64,000 nt of DNA from Chrysomallon squamiferum (Eukaryota; Mollusca; Gastropoda; Neomphalida; Peltospiridae). The stretch lies in contig CM022666.1 in assembly GCA_012295275.1 (NCBI GenBank), forward strand, positions 718,501 through 782,500. The letters run 5' to 3'. Below are positions 44,676-58,500 of this stretch, one piece after another (position 1 is the first letter of the stretch; the number at the start of each line of letters is the position of its first letter). The notes under the pieces are model-generated. The model searched no databases and had not been told where the DNA came from. It saw only the letters and a program-made list of their open reading frames with translations. A program made the translations under genes and the position numbers.

Positions 44676-47600
44676 AAAAGAAGGAGGGAAAAAAAAGGTA
44701 TGAAAAGGTGTTAACATGATCAATAATGTTAATATGATGATCATGAACAACTGAATTCAACATGTAGATATTGATACATCACTGTTGAAATTAAGATGCT
44801 GATGTTAATTTAGTAATGCTGAAGCTTCAGTTGAGATAATCCTGATATATGAAAATCATTTCATGTCATGTTAACAGAACAGTCCTGAAATATCAATGTT
44901 AACATGTTTATTGAAACATGATAATTCTGAAACATGTGCATTAACACGGCAAGGCTGAAACATCAGTGTTAACATATTAATCCTGAACCATAAGCATTAA
45001 CAAAATCCTGAAACATCAATGTTAACAAAGTAATCCTTAAACATCAATGTTAAAATAATAATCCTGAAAGATCAGTGTTAGCGTTGTAATTATTAAATAA
45101 TACTATTAACATAATATTCCAGAAATTTATTTATTTATTTATTATTATTTTTTTAAATCTGAGGACAGAACCATTCATTAAATGCAGTGCAGATGAACCC
45201 GATAACCTGCCGAAACTGTGAAAATGATCAAAGTTTTCAAGTACAATTATGTAAATATAATGAAACTTGTATGCATAATAGTTTTAAATGTTTTCTTTCA
45301 AAATATATTTTAAAAAATAACAATAATGAAATTTTTTAAAATCTATACTATTTTTAAAAAAAAAAACCTACAAGACTTTTTGCTGTTTTTACATTTCAGT
45401 GCTGAAGGTTTTTGGTGAGGACAGACGGATACCTGGATGGACATGAAGACTAAGAACTCACAAATTCGATTCCTTTTCTGTCTTCTGATCATGTCCAGCA
45501 GTGTACTTGGACTCATAATCTACACGTCCCTCAACGCCAGCATTTCTCAAAACACCAGGTAAAACAAACAACAAGTGAAGCAAACAAACAAGTGAAGGAA
45601 TGATGAAAAAAATTAATGTACAAATGTATAAAAAAAAAATAAAGGAATGAAAGAACCACCAAACAAAGTTGACAAATGAATGAATGAATGAATGAATGAA
45701 CAAATAAATGTATAAACCAATAAAATGAATAACTGAATAACTGAATGAATGAATGAATAACTGAACCAACATATAAATGAATTATATTTTCATTAATGTC
45801 TCAAACAATCTATTCAGTAAATTCATTCTATTTTCCTCTCATTTTTTTTTTTCTCTCTTTTTTTTCTCCAGAAATGAAGCATCTAACGAACAAATTTACA
45901 TGTTTGACAACAAAAGACCTGAAGACACCGAAGAGGTTTCGTGGACAGAAAAAAAGATCAATTCTGAATCAGCTGCTTCGACTTTCAAATCTAGGAATGA
46001 ACACTCAGCATCAAATTTTTCACACAACAAATCAAACAGTCATGAAACAATTACTTCAGATTCAGACAGGAAGTCCAACAAGCTTTTAAAGATTTACATT
46101 TACAACCTGAGCAGCGAGTTCAATGAAGACATTTCTCAGTGCATCACATCTGCTCGTCTTTCTCCAGGATTTTCTCGCTGTTTTGATTATTCTAATTATG
46201 GCATGGGACAACTGCTGTACCAAGAGGGAGGAGTTTCTGTGCTAAACACAAACCAGTTTTCACTGGATGTTATTTTACACCATCAGCTTCTTCACAGCAA
46301 GTACAGGACTGACGATCCAACGAAGGCAGACATTTTTTACATCCCAGCTTACATGGGCTCGCTGTTTTTCTGTCAGAACGGGAAATTCGCGCTCAGCGAA
46401 CTGACCGACATGTTGTTTCGGTACTTAAACTCCATGCCGTATTTTGCACAAGGGAAGCCTCACGTGACGTCACTTTCAAAAATTGAACGAGAAGAGGTGC
46501 CTGTGGTGCTCGCCCACAATTCCTGGATAAACATCACCTACATTGCCATTGAAAAGGATTCCGACTTTTTTCGCACGATGCTAGGCATAGCTAGACTCAG
46601 TGTAATTGTAGCACCGTATCCATCGTACGTCCACCTCAACTACACGACAGACAGCAGCGTGCATGTCGACCTCTTGTCAGCTGGCAAACGACGAACGTTT
46701 TTGTTCCTGGCGTCGAGTTTACGGAAAAGTTGTGAACTCCGTGCCAAAGTCATAGAACAGTTTTCTGTGCAGACACAAGAGGGCTTTGAAAATTTCTACA
46801 AGTCTGAAAATAATTCTAACGTCGACCAGGTGCTGCTGGTAACTGTGGAATGCATGGGGGACCATCACAACAAAACAATACACTGGATGCAGAATTCCGT
46901 GTTCTGTTTACAGCCGCATGGAGATTCTCCGACGAGAAAGTCATTCTATGACTCAATTTTGAGTGGATGCATCCCCGTGGTTTTCCAATTTCCAGAAGAA
47001 AAAGTCGAATTTCCATTTCAGAGGATTTTAAATTATACAGAGTTTACAGTGCATATACCTGTGGATGTGAAGGGAAACACTGAAAACAATTCATCTGTTT
47101 ATGATTACCTGCGTAGTATTTCATTAAAAACTATAAACACGTTACAGACTAATTTAAAAAGAGTACTACACCTCTTCCAGTACCCCCTCATCACCAAAGT
47201 ACGTCAAGGAAATCAGAAAGACGCTGTAGATATGATTGTAGAAGAAATACAAGCAAAATACAAACTTTAGAGTTATCTTCTCTTGTATGGCTGTGATTTT
47301 TTAAAACAATTTTAAGAAAACAACCATCATCATAATGATAAAACCAAAAACTGTTGGGATCAAGCAAAAAGTTTCAGTTGAAAGTTTTGTTCGATTCACT
47401 TTTTTTTTTCATGTTACATTACAAAACTGCAGTTTAGGAAAATCCCAATTTAGCAAGGGTCCAGTTTGGAGAAAGTTCACTGTATTAAACAGTTAATTTT
47501 AACAGACTTAAAATGCTGCAATTTGACAGATTATTATATAAACACATTCCAGAAACCAAAACATAGGTGTGTGTGTACACACAATCAGTACATTAAAAAC

Positions 47601-47850
47601 TGATTTTCTAGAGAGCATCTAGCAAGAACACTCAATATTCTTAACCAATACAATTTTTTTTTATTTTATCCTTTTTCATTTTTATATTAAACATAACACA
47701 CACACTGCTTTCATCTGGAGTTTCGTCAAGAATTTCTTCAAAGCAGAAATAATATAACCAACTGGCTAGAAATAATGATTACAATTATAAGAAAAATTAA
47801 ATTAATTTATAAATTTTACCCTAAAAAATTCAAAGAATGCTGGCCATTAT

Positions 47851-47882
<32 letters not shown>

Positions 47883-50800
47883 GGGGTAGATCAGACACTG
47901 ACTGAAGCAGTGCTGTATTTTGTATGTTGTGATTTACATTTGTTGGTAACAAAGAGGAGCAGTCATATTAATTGTATGTGCCAAATTTTCTACTTTAACT
48001 ACAACAATAAACATCATAAACTTCAGTGTTTTTTTTAAATAGATTAATTATTTTACTGTTTCTCTTTTATATACAACATATTGTTAGATGAATAGCTAGG
48101 AGCTGTGAACCTCAAGCTTTGTTTTCACTGATGTTCTTCATCGTTATTTTGTTAATAAAATAAACAATCCACTGATAGTTGACTACTGTCATGGAGAAAT
48201 TAACTGTTTTGCTGTTTTGGTTTTTGATTTATTAATATTTTTTAAATGTTAAATATTCTCTTTAAAAACTTTAGCCAAGTAATTTCAGTTCGCTTAGAAT
48301 TAATTTAAAACAAGGTTACACTGTTGTCTGTGGTTTTCAACTTCAGAATAAATTTTTCAAATGTTCAGTTTCATTCCAGAAACAGTATAGGCACATAGAT
48401 GTGAAAGAAAACACTATAAACAATGTAACTTATTATTATTATTTAAAATTCCATTAATATCTGTGAACCTGTTACTTATCTACAGCACATCTATAACCAT
48501 ATTGCTAATTTTTTTTAAAATTCATATTTTGTTTCTGGTTTTGGATCTGTTTTAATTCCATTTCCTGTCGTTTTAAAATTATATTAATATTGTTACATGA
48601 AATATTATTATTATTATTATTATTATTAAACTGTATTTTATTTATTATTTGGATTTTTGTTTATTGTTTTTGATTTTTGTTCACTGTTTTTGATTTTAAT
48701 ATTTTAATTATTATTCGTTTTTAAATTTAAAATTAAATTTATAAAGTTGTATTTTAAAATTATCGGTTGGTAGACTGTAATGCAAGCTACTCTTAATAAA
48801 TATTATGTTACGATTATGTAGCAATTATGAGTGTTAAGGTTAGAAAAATTAGGAAAACGATCAGTCGGTCATATCAGTTATCATGTATATTATACGTGGT
48901 TCCTATACAACAAAACGTCGAGAGAAATCAAAGAATTTCTAAAGACCAAATCTTAATGGTTTCATCGAACTTTGTTAGTCACTGATTGATGGAATACCTA
49001 TATACTGTAACTATTATGATGTGTGTCAGTAAGAACACCCACACCATATAATATTACATTCAAGTTTCAACACTCGAGCTGTAACAAAACATTGAACTTT
49101 TAAAATCGATTCAACCATGCGAGTCGTAATCTTGTTACCTCCCCTCCTTTATGACGAACCAAACGATAATGGTAATTAACTATAAATAACATTTGCTTAT
49201 TTTTAATGCATGATCATTTAAGTAAGAACTACGTTTTGTGTTAATTAATTTTAGCGGCAAGAATTTATTAGGACGTAAAGCATTGAAGCTAAATGTATTT
49301 TTTATTTATTTATTTATTATTTTTTCACTTTCTTCCTTTCATTATTTTTTATTTTTATTTTTTGTTTTCTAGGGGTAATTATGTGCATCTTTACTCAGTT
49401 ACTGAAATCAAGAGTAGACGATTACTTAATTATTTATCATAAGTTTGTCTCCGCTGTATAAAGATAAAAATTTGATGAATATTATAGTTTTTCCTATGTT
49501 TTTATATCGTGATAAAAATAATTATTAGTTTTAATAGCTTCTAAAATTATTTCTTATTTTCTGTTTTCAAAAAGTTAATTCATAACCATGATAATGCGCA
49601 AATTAAATTATGATACTAATAATTAATTATAATGAATAATCACACACACAAAAACACCACGTAAAATTATGTTTGTACGTGCTATAATTTAACAAATGCA
49701 CACACAATACATGTTCAAATGCCAACTCTATTTGTTTTTTTCTTTTATACTTTTTTTTTTCTTCTTTTTTTAAATCAGGTTTGATGACGACAATGAAACG
49801 AATTTTGTTAAAATTTATTTTTTACTCGGTGATTTTGGTGAGCAGCTTATCTGGCATTATTACATATTTGGCCATGAAATCAAGCCAAATTGAATCAGAA
49901 AGGTAAAAATTATTATTATTTTTTTATTATTATTTTTTTTAAATTGACCTTTATTTAATACTCATTTGTCAGTCAGTAATTAAACTTAATTATGAATTAT
50001 AATAAAACAGATTTTTTTTTAAGAGTTTGATTATATATAAATTACATTCTAATGCATGGTTGTTTCTTTTCTTTCAGAGCTGTTGACCATTCTTTAAGTG
50101 ATCTGCCACCCAGAGCTAACCCTGGTGAAAAAAATAAAACACAAGCAGGACAATTTTCTATGAGATCAGTTTTGTCCATTCTTCCTCATCCCATGAATAA
50201 TACAACTGAAGTAAAAATGAAAAATAGCACAGTAACATATGCCAAAGAAAACGCTGGAAAATCAACATCTGATGAAACAGCAACTATCTCTACTTCTCAA
50301 ATTCCTCAGTCCTTAGAAATCAAAATTACTTCAAAGCCATTTCCTGAAAACTCTAGTAAACAATTTATCACTACACTGAAAAACAACAACTCTGAACCAA
50401 CCAGCAGTTCTAGTAAGAGGCAAGACAATAATCGCACCTTGCCTACGAAAGCACTGGAGATTTTGCTTTCACCTGTAAACAAAACTTCAAAAAAAGATAT
50501 AAAAATTTACATTTACAATATGAGCAAAGAAGTCAGTTTTACGTCATACTGTTCCGATTACCCGTTTTCATATCTCAGTCATCGATCTTGCATTGACTAC
50601 TCTAACTATGGGATGGGACCATTTCTGTACAGAGACGACGGAATGTTTGTGCATGACACCAGCCAGTTTGCACTCGACGTTATTTTACATCAGCAGTTTC
50701 TGCACAGCAAATACCGAACACTGAATGCTTCAGAGGCAGACATCTTTTACATCCCTGCCTACCTGGGGTTGTATAAAAGGTGTAAAAACTTGCAAATAAG

Positions 50801-51931
50801 CACTCTGATAAAAGCAATGTATAACGATCTAAATGAAATGCCCTATTTTAACCTGAGCAAACCTCATGTAATATCACTGGCAAAAATTGAAAAGGAACAA
50901 GTTCCAGTTATATCACTCCTTCCTGATGGGGATTCTTTCACATATATTGTAATAGAGAAGGCAAGTGCAGTGTTTCGAAAAGCTGGAAAAATAAAATCAA
51001 GATCAGTAATCATAGCACCATATCCATCGTATGTACACTTTGATTACTCAGCAAATGATTCAGCTTATTTCAATATTTTGCATCCACTTCAGAGGCGTGT
51101 ATTTATGTTTTATGCTGCTAGTACTCGTATAAGTAATGTAGTTCGTACAAAATTAATGGAAGAAATTACAGTGAAGACTGAAGACGATTTTAATAATTAC
51201 TTCAATTTGGTGAATGATGCAAGTGACAAAATAATGCTGTTGACCCCAGAATGTGGAGGTAACCATTTCAGAACCACAATTGAATGGATGCAAAATTCAG
51301 TTTTTTGCTTGCAGCCACATGGTGACAGCCCAACACGAAAATCTTTCTATGACTCCATTCTCACTGGCTGTATACCTGTTGTTTTTAAATTTCCAGGCGA
51401 AAAGGTCGAATTTCCATTTGAAAGAGTATTAAACTACAGCACTTTCAGGGTACAAATTCCGGTAGATAACAAAGGACTATTGACAAATAATCAGACTATT
51501 TATGATTACTTGCGTGGAATTCCTTTACCTGTAATAGAGAAACTTCATGTAAATTTGAAAAGTGTAATGCATCTCTTGCAGTACCCTCTCATCACCAAAC
51601 AACGTGATGGAAAATGGAATAGTGCTCTAGATATGATTGTTGACGAAATAAGAGCAAAATACAACATCTAGAATAAAGTCACCCTTGTAATGAAGGAATT
51701 AAATACACCAAATCCATTTTATAAACTTAAGTAGCTTAAAAAAAATTAACATTTTACAAAGAAATGGACCTGGCCATTTATTATGATTGTTCCAAAATTC
51801 CTCAAATTGATGGAAATCTGAAAGTTGAATGACTTGTACATATATCCTGTTACAATTAATAATTTAAAAACAAATTATTTAAGAAATTGGGATTTCAAAT
51901 TATGTAGTGTCTAAAATTTCTACTGTCTTAA

Positions 51932-51963
<32 letters not shown>

Positions 51964-54900
51964 GAAGAATCATGTTTAAGTTATGACATTCACATCAAAA
52001 ATGTTTTTAAAGTAAAGGAAATGTGCTATCAAAATAATGATGACATAATTTACATGATCACCCATTACTTTGATGAAGACAAGGTGGAGATCTAAGGATT
52101 TTTAAAAATGTTTCCATTCGAAATTTTGCATTTGTTATTAACAAAAACGATGTTTATTCCAGTCACATTCCACATTAATGTTTTTTGTCGAGTATTCCGA
52201 TGCGTTGTTCAGAGATATAATTAATTAAATTAGTTGTTGGTTGTTTTGATAAGAAAGCTTGAAAAAGTTATATGTGCCCTTTTTTTTTCTTTTTGAGAGG
52301 AGCATTGGCAGTGTGACCTGATAAGTGGGGATAAGTATTTATTTATTTATATATTATTATTTTTTTAATCGATTGCATAAAACAATCTTTTTACCGTTAT
52401 AACTTAAATGTTTGGGAGGTTAAAGGGAAGTAACTCTGATATATAACTAGATAGTCGAGGCATCGAATATAATACAAGCTTTCAGAATTTAATCATTTTA
52501 ATAATTAAATTATATTGATTTAGTTTTATTGTCATATAGTTTTTAGTCGAACATGTATGCCAGTACCGATTACGCTGTTGCACCACGTGCATGCGATAAT
52601 TTCTACTTATCCTCGGAATTTCGATCGAAGTAAATAGTCGAGAATAAGAACTAACAAGTAGTCGAGACAGATATTAATTTTAAATCAAGAATTTGAGGTT
52701 CCATAAATATTTATGTTTTTATATTACGTAAAAATTATTAATATTATTATGCTCTTTTTTTTTTTTTTTTTTTTTTTTTAGGAAAAATGAAAGTTTCAAG
52801 CTGGTAATGGACGTACAAATATCTTCATTCACTGTAATGAAAAATGTAGTACGATTGGCAGAAGTGGGACGGCAGTGGTGCATACCGATTATTTTGCTTT
52901 GCAAAACGGTCCGAGCCCAAATCGTTATAGATTAATATTAGATTTGTATACAGATTGAGATTCTTACACGATACGAAGTGCTGATTAATGACCATTATAT
53001 TACTATCGACCTCAATTTATGTAAAAAAAAAAAAAAAAAAAAATGTATCACAATAAAAGAATATTATTTATTATGTCCAGACACCACTAAAAACGGTTGT
53101 CCAGTATCTATCTACATTTCAAGATTTTCCAGAGGGAAGTATACAAATTATCAACATTGCTAGTGCGTGCTTCAGTGTCATAATCGTTCTGGTGGTCTTG
53201 TGGAGTGAAAGAAAGGTAGTATCAAGATATTTATAGGACGAATATCGGAAATAAAATGCTTTAAAAATTATCTTCTTTTTTTTTTTTCCTTTCTTTTTTA
53301 AGAAAAAGGTAATGTAAGAAATAATCTAGTTTTGTATTAAAAGAATGAAAGTACGTACATTTCCCATTCGTATTCCAAACTAATTATAAATTTCACATAA
53401 AGTGTGAATACTTGTCTTTTAGAACCCAATCAGTTTTGGGAAGTTTCGTATTAAGATGAAGTGTGCACAACATATGTTTTGAGTAAGATGAAATGTTTTT
53501 GATCAGTGAAACAAAATGTCAGATGGACTATAGTGAGAAACCATGCGAAAGGAATGTTCCTAAACATTTATCTGTTGGGAAATATACTGGCAAATGATTA
53601 GAACGATAACGACGAATTTATTCCTCTTTTTTTTTTTTTTTTTTTTTTTAAAATCTTTTTCTTATGTTCATATTCTCTGCTGCCGATTTTTCTTGTCGGA
53701 TTATAGCTTGGTAATGTTTTTCAACATGTGAAGTTCAGTAACTGTCAAGGATGGAGTCACAAATTAATCAGTATGTTGGGATGTTACTGTTATGGTAATA
53801 TACAAATGTATGTCCAGAACAATATCAGGACAGTGAGAACAGATGCAGATCAGTTCCAGAAACGTAACCCAGATCATTATACTATTCTGATCAAACTGAA
53901 TTTTAACATTGTATTATCTAAATACACTCACATTTCTCTCGTACTATTGAATTTCACATTTCTTTCGCTCGAAAAATCATATTAATGTGTGTGAATTTTC
54001 TATTACATCTGTCAGTTAATTTGAAAACCTCTTATTTCTTTATTCTTCCCGTTTGGTTCCGTTCACCGATGAACTGTACACATTAAAATTCTAGTTCAAG
54101 TAGACCATCTATAATTTTTTAAATAGGAAGACAGTTTATAAATTTTTACCTCAAAATGTGTTATATAAATTAAAACGATGTGGAAATTCATTTATCTGTA
54201 GAGTTTTATCGAACATTTCTGATATTTACGAACAAACATAGGAATAAAAAATGTTGCTGTATTCATTTTTTTGTGTTTTTGTTTTGAACGGTCATTTAAT
54301 TCAAGATACGTTTCCATGTTTTATTATCTGATTTTTAATCCAAAATAACTGAATATGATTATAAATCAAAACCAGTAAGTCGAAAACCAGAAACATCTTT
54401 GGGAATTACTATCTCATTTTTTTTTTTTTTTTTTTTGAAGTTCATCTTTGGGAATTACTATCTCATCTTTCATGTAACTTTAAAATGCGCATGCGCTCTA
54501 TGCGAATAAAAACTTCCGCTACCTTCGGAAGAACCAAAAAAAGTACAAAGGAGGGGGTGGCAAAAGTGTGGTTTATATTTAAATTGAATAAAGTGTTTAT
54601 TTTATGTTTCAAGACAACCAAGTAGTTGGCCCCGGGCATCACCAGACCTCAGCACGCCAATGATTCTACGGGCGACACGCTTTCACGTTCAATGTCTCTA
54701 CGCATTATGCGATGACGTCAAATATAAATGACGTCATAACTTTAGGAGCACTGTTTAAGTGCGCAAATAAAGAAGTCGAGGAGCATGAGACAAGGTACTG
54801 CCATTTTGAAAGGGTCAGGAAGCGTCATGAGAATAACTTTTAAAAGTTGGTTTGGGAAGAAAATTATATTTGCATTTCTTTTATTAGAGTTAAAAATGTC

Positions 54901-55513
54901 AAAAATTTAGTTGTAAATGAATAAGAAATTAAAAAAAAAAAAAAAAAAGATTATATTGTCACTGCCACAATGTTTATAAATTTTGAGAGCTGAAAAAGAA
55001 TTCGATCCATTAAAAATTAATATTCCATTCTGTTAAATTATTATAAACCAAATTCTAATTTTGATATATGAATTATAAGTGTGTTGTTGTTGTTTATATA
55101 TATATATATATATATATATACAGTATAACCTGTTCGCGGTTCCGCATTCGCGGGTTAGGCTCAACCCTATCGCATCGTATGCTGGTATACCAGGCGAGCG
55201 TCATAACGTCATAAAAACAAATGCTCGGTAAACCGCACAAACAATATCAATTTTTTTCAATTATTATTGCAATTGAGTACGTATTTTTTTATAAATGCAT
55301 ACACTGTATGTGTGCATATTTTTTGTTGTTTTTATATATATATAAGAAACTTTAAATTTGTTCCAAAAAATACCTACGGTAAAAAACACTGATTAAAAAA
55401 TACAAAATTTATTATTATTATTATTATTATTATTTATTAGACGTTTTATTATTATTAGGGAATACTGTATATAAGAAACTAAAAAATACCTAAAAAAAAA
55501 CATAAAATTATTA

Positions 55514-55547
<34 letters not shown>

Positions 55548-58500
55548 GATTTAAAAGAAAGTAAAAGAACAACTATTTCCCCATGTCATTTATGTTGGAT
55601 GTTAATATGAAGTGAATAAACTTAAATATAAATATCACTTTTTTTAGATAGCAAATAATCAATCAACTTATTTATTTATTTGTTTATTTATTCTGTAAAT
55701 GGATAAATACATATAATAGTATTAAAACTAACATATTAACAACTGTTTTGTCTATATACTTACAAAGACCTTAGGGCTTTATGGAATCCTGCACAGATTA
55801 TTTGATTTTTAAAATTTGTTTCCTTTTTTTTTTTTTTTTTTTTTTTTTTCTGTCATTATTTCAGTATATTTATTAACAAAGCACTGATGAATTATTTCTA
55901 AAAGAAATTTTCCATAATATAACTGACCAAAGAAAACAACAAATAAAATGTTCCTTTTCTTTATGGCTTTGAATTTTATCTGAATTTCAAGTTTTATAAA
56001 CAAATAGAGGGTTTTTATTTTATTTTTCCTTTATTGATAGCTGAGATCACAGGAGCTAGTTGTATAAAATGTTTTTCTCTTTACAAACACGAGCAATTAA
56101 ATGATGCTTGCAGATTTAATCTAACATTTTTTTAAAATAAGAGTGTCGACAGCAAAGTTCTTTTCGTTTACAATCAAGACACTCCAGCTAACATTTAAAA
56201 AATATTTTTATCAATTTCTACTTTTATTTATTATTATTATTTTGTTTTTAACTGCTTGTGGTTCTGATTGCTCAGGTTTAAGAACATGAATATATTCATT
56301 AGTGATGTAAAAGAAACAAAAAATTGAAATCATGTTTATAAACTTTATGTCTTTTGTTTCTTAGAAATGCTATCATTCCAGAAATCTTTTTTTTTTTTAA
56401 AGTGTAATAAAGGGATTGCTGTTTGTGGAATATTTTTAAATAAACCAGTATATTATAAATACATTTTAATGGTAATTTAAATATATGCATAACTGAATTT
56501 ATTATTTATTATTTATTTGTTTAAAAGTAATTTGCAGTTATATTTTTTTGTGATTCAGTTCCCTAGTAATAAAAATAATAATAATAACAAAATATTTTAA
56601 CTTTAAATGTTAACATGAATTGTTTTAGTTATAAAAGAAAAGAAAAAAGAATTAATAAAATTAAAGTAACTAGGTAAACTGATTTTTTTTTTTTTTTTTT
56701 TTTTTTTTGCATTTTTCACGTGTACCTGTCTTTAAAGGTTTAAATGTTTATCTCAAACTTTTTTCGATCATGCACCATCTCAACCCCTAAAACAATTTGA
56801 TGTTCTTTTTCACATAAAAACCAACCACGATCTGAATGTTTTAAAATGAGTATTAGATCTATATGATCTTATTCATTAACACAGTTCATAAAACTAGATA
56901 CATTTTATTTAATAATTTACTTATTTTGCATGGCAGGATTTCTTCAATATTAATATTAATGGCTTCTGAATATTCCTATTCAAATGTGTGTGGCAACAAT
57001 GCTGTAAAGAATGGCTTGAAGTTGACTTGTTTCAATGACTTTTACCTATGTAATTAGAAGCTTGTAAAGTTTTTTTATGAACAGAATTGTGTCTTGCATG
57101 TTCAAATAGCAACATTTAAAGCTTTATTAGTACAGCTTATACAATTATACCTTTTATGTGGTTTATATCAATGTAACTATAATATATAAATTGAGTGCTT
57201 GAAGCATACTCCTGGAACAAAAAATAATAATAACGAAAAAACAATTTTGAATGTGTTAGCATATTGTCTGTTCTGCAGTGCAGTGGTCATTGTCTACAAA
57301 GTCTAAGTCAGGATATAGAATTATAATCCATGATGTAGACAAGAATAACCATTACTTTGTGTTTCCAATATACTATTGTAAGTCTCTCATTGTTTCTTCC
57401 TGAGAATTGTATTAGCCAAGCATAATGGTCTTACATAAGCAAAAACAGGGTTCCATTTTTATCTTGCACCTGATTTTTAACTGAACTTGAAAACATTTAC
57501 ATTCCATCTTCTTCAAAACTGATATGTTGTTTATAATCTACTTCTCACATGAAGCATTTGTTATTTTGAAATTAATCGCATTTTTGTCAAACAAGTGTTA
57601 TTAAATCGGACTATATTACTATGTAAAATGTGAACATGATCAACAACAGGTTAACAGGAATGCAAATTAGTGTGAAATTTAATATGTCTTATGTTGTCAC
57701 AGTCATTGACATACTTCAGAGTCTAGTACATTGTGAACAGAATCAAACTGATTTCTAATCTAATATACATTTTCAATCTATTCTTTTTCATTACAGGTAC
57801 GATGTTGATACTGTTAAGGAAAAGATGTTCTCTCAGAAGCTTCCTCTATTTACTGATGTTCACAAGTTGTGTATTTGGATTTGTATCATATTCTGCCCTG
57901 AAGTCTAGTCATTTTGATTACATAAGGTAACCAGAAAAAAAACTTGTCAATCCTCTTCATTCTGATATAATGTTATATGTACATGTAAATGTTCCATACA
58001 AAATATATTAGGCCGTTAAAATCTCCCATCACAGGTGTTTTTACTACACCTATATCATTAAATAGTTTAAAACTATGATCATAAACAAATGTTATCTGTC
58101 CAGAATATAGAATTATGGTAATTTAAATGTAATAGAGTTTTAGACATATCTTCCTTTTATGAACACACACGTTGTTCATGCATTATTTATTATTCTTTTA
58201 TAAACTATCTTTTTTTCGACATGAACAAATATAATTCATTTGCCATTTATGATTTTATACAAAATGCTAATTTAAATATTATACACATATCCAGCTAAAT
58301 TGTTACCTTTCTTTGATACCTAACAGCTGATATATTTTTCATCCTGGGGTGTGGTAAAACATCCTTTCATTCATTCATTCTGTTATTCATTCATATCCAG
58401 CTACAGATTTTAAAGTTTAACCATGGGTTATATGAACATATGTGTTATTTATGGATCATTTACAATTCTATCATAATTTTTATATCTTTGTACAAACACA

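Noticed and set aside
52808-52936. 42-codon plus-strand frame after a poly-T/AG step
   Set aside because: There is a weak hydrophobic stretch but no match to the GT47 anchor exons and no clear donor.
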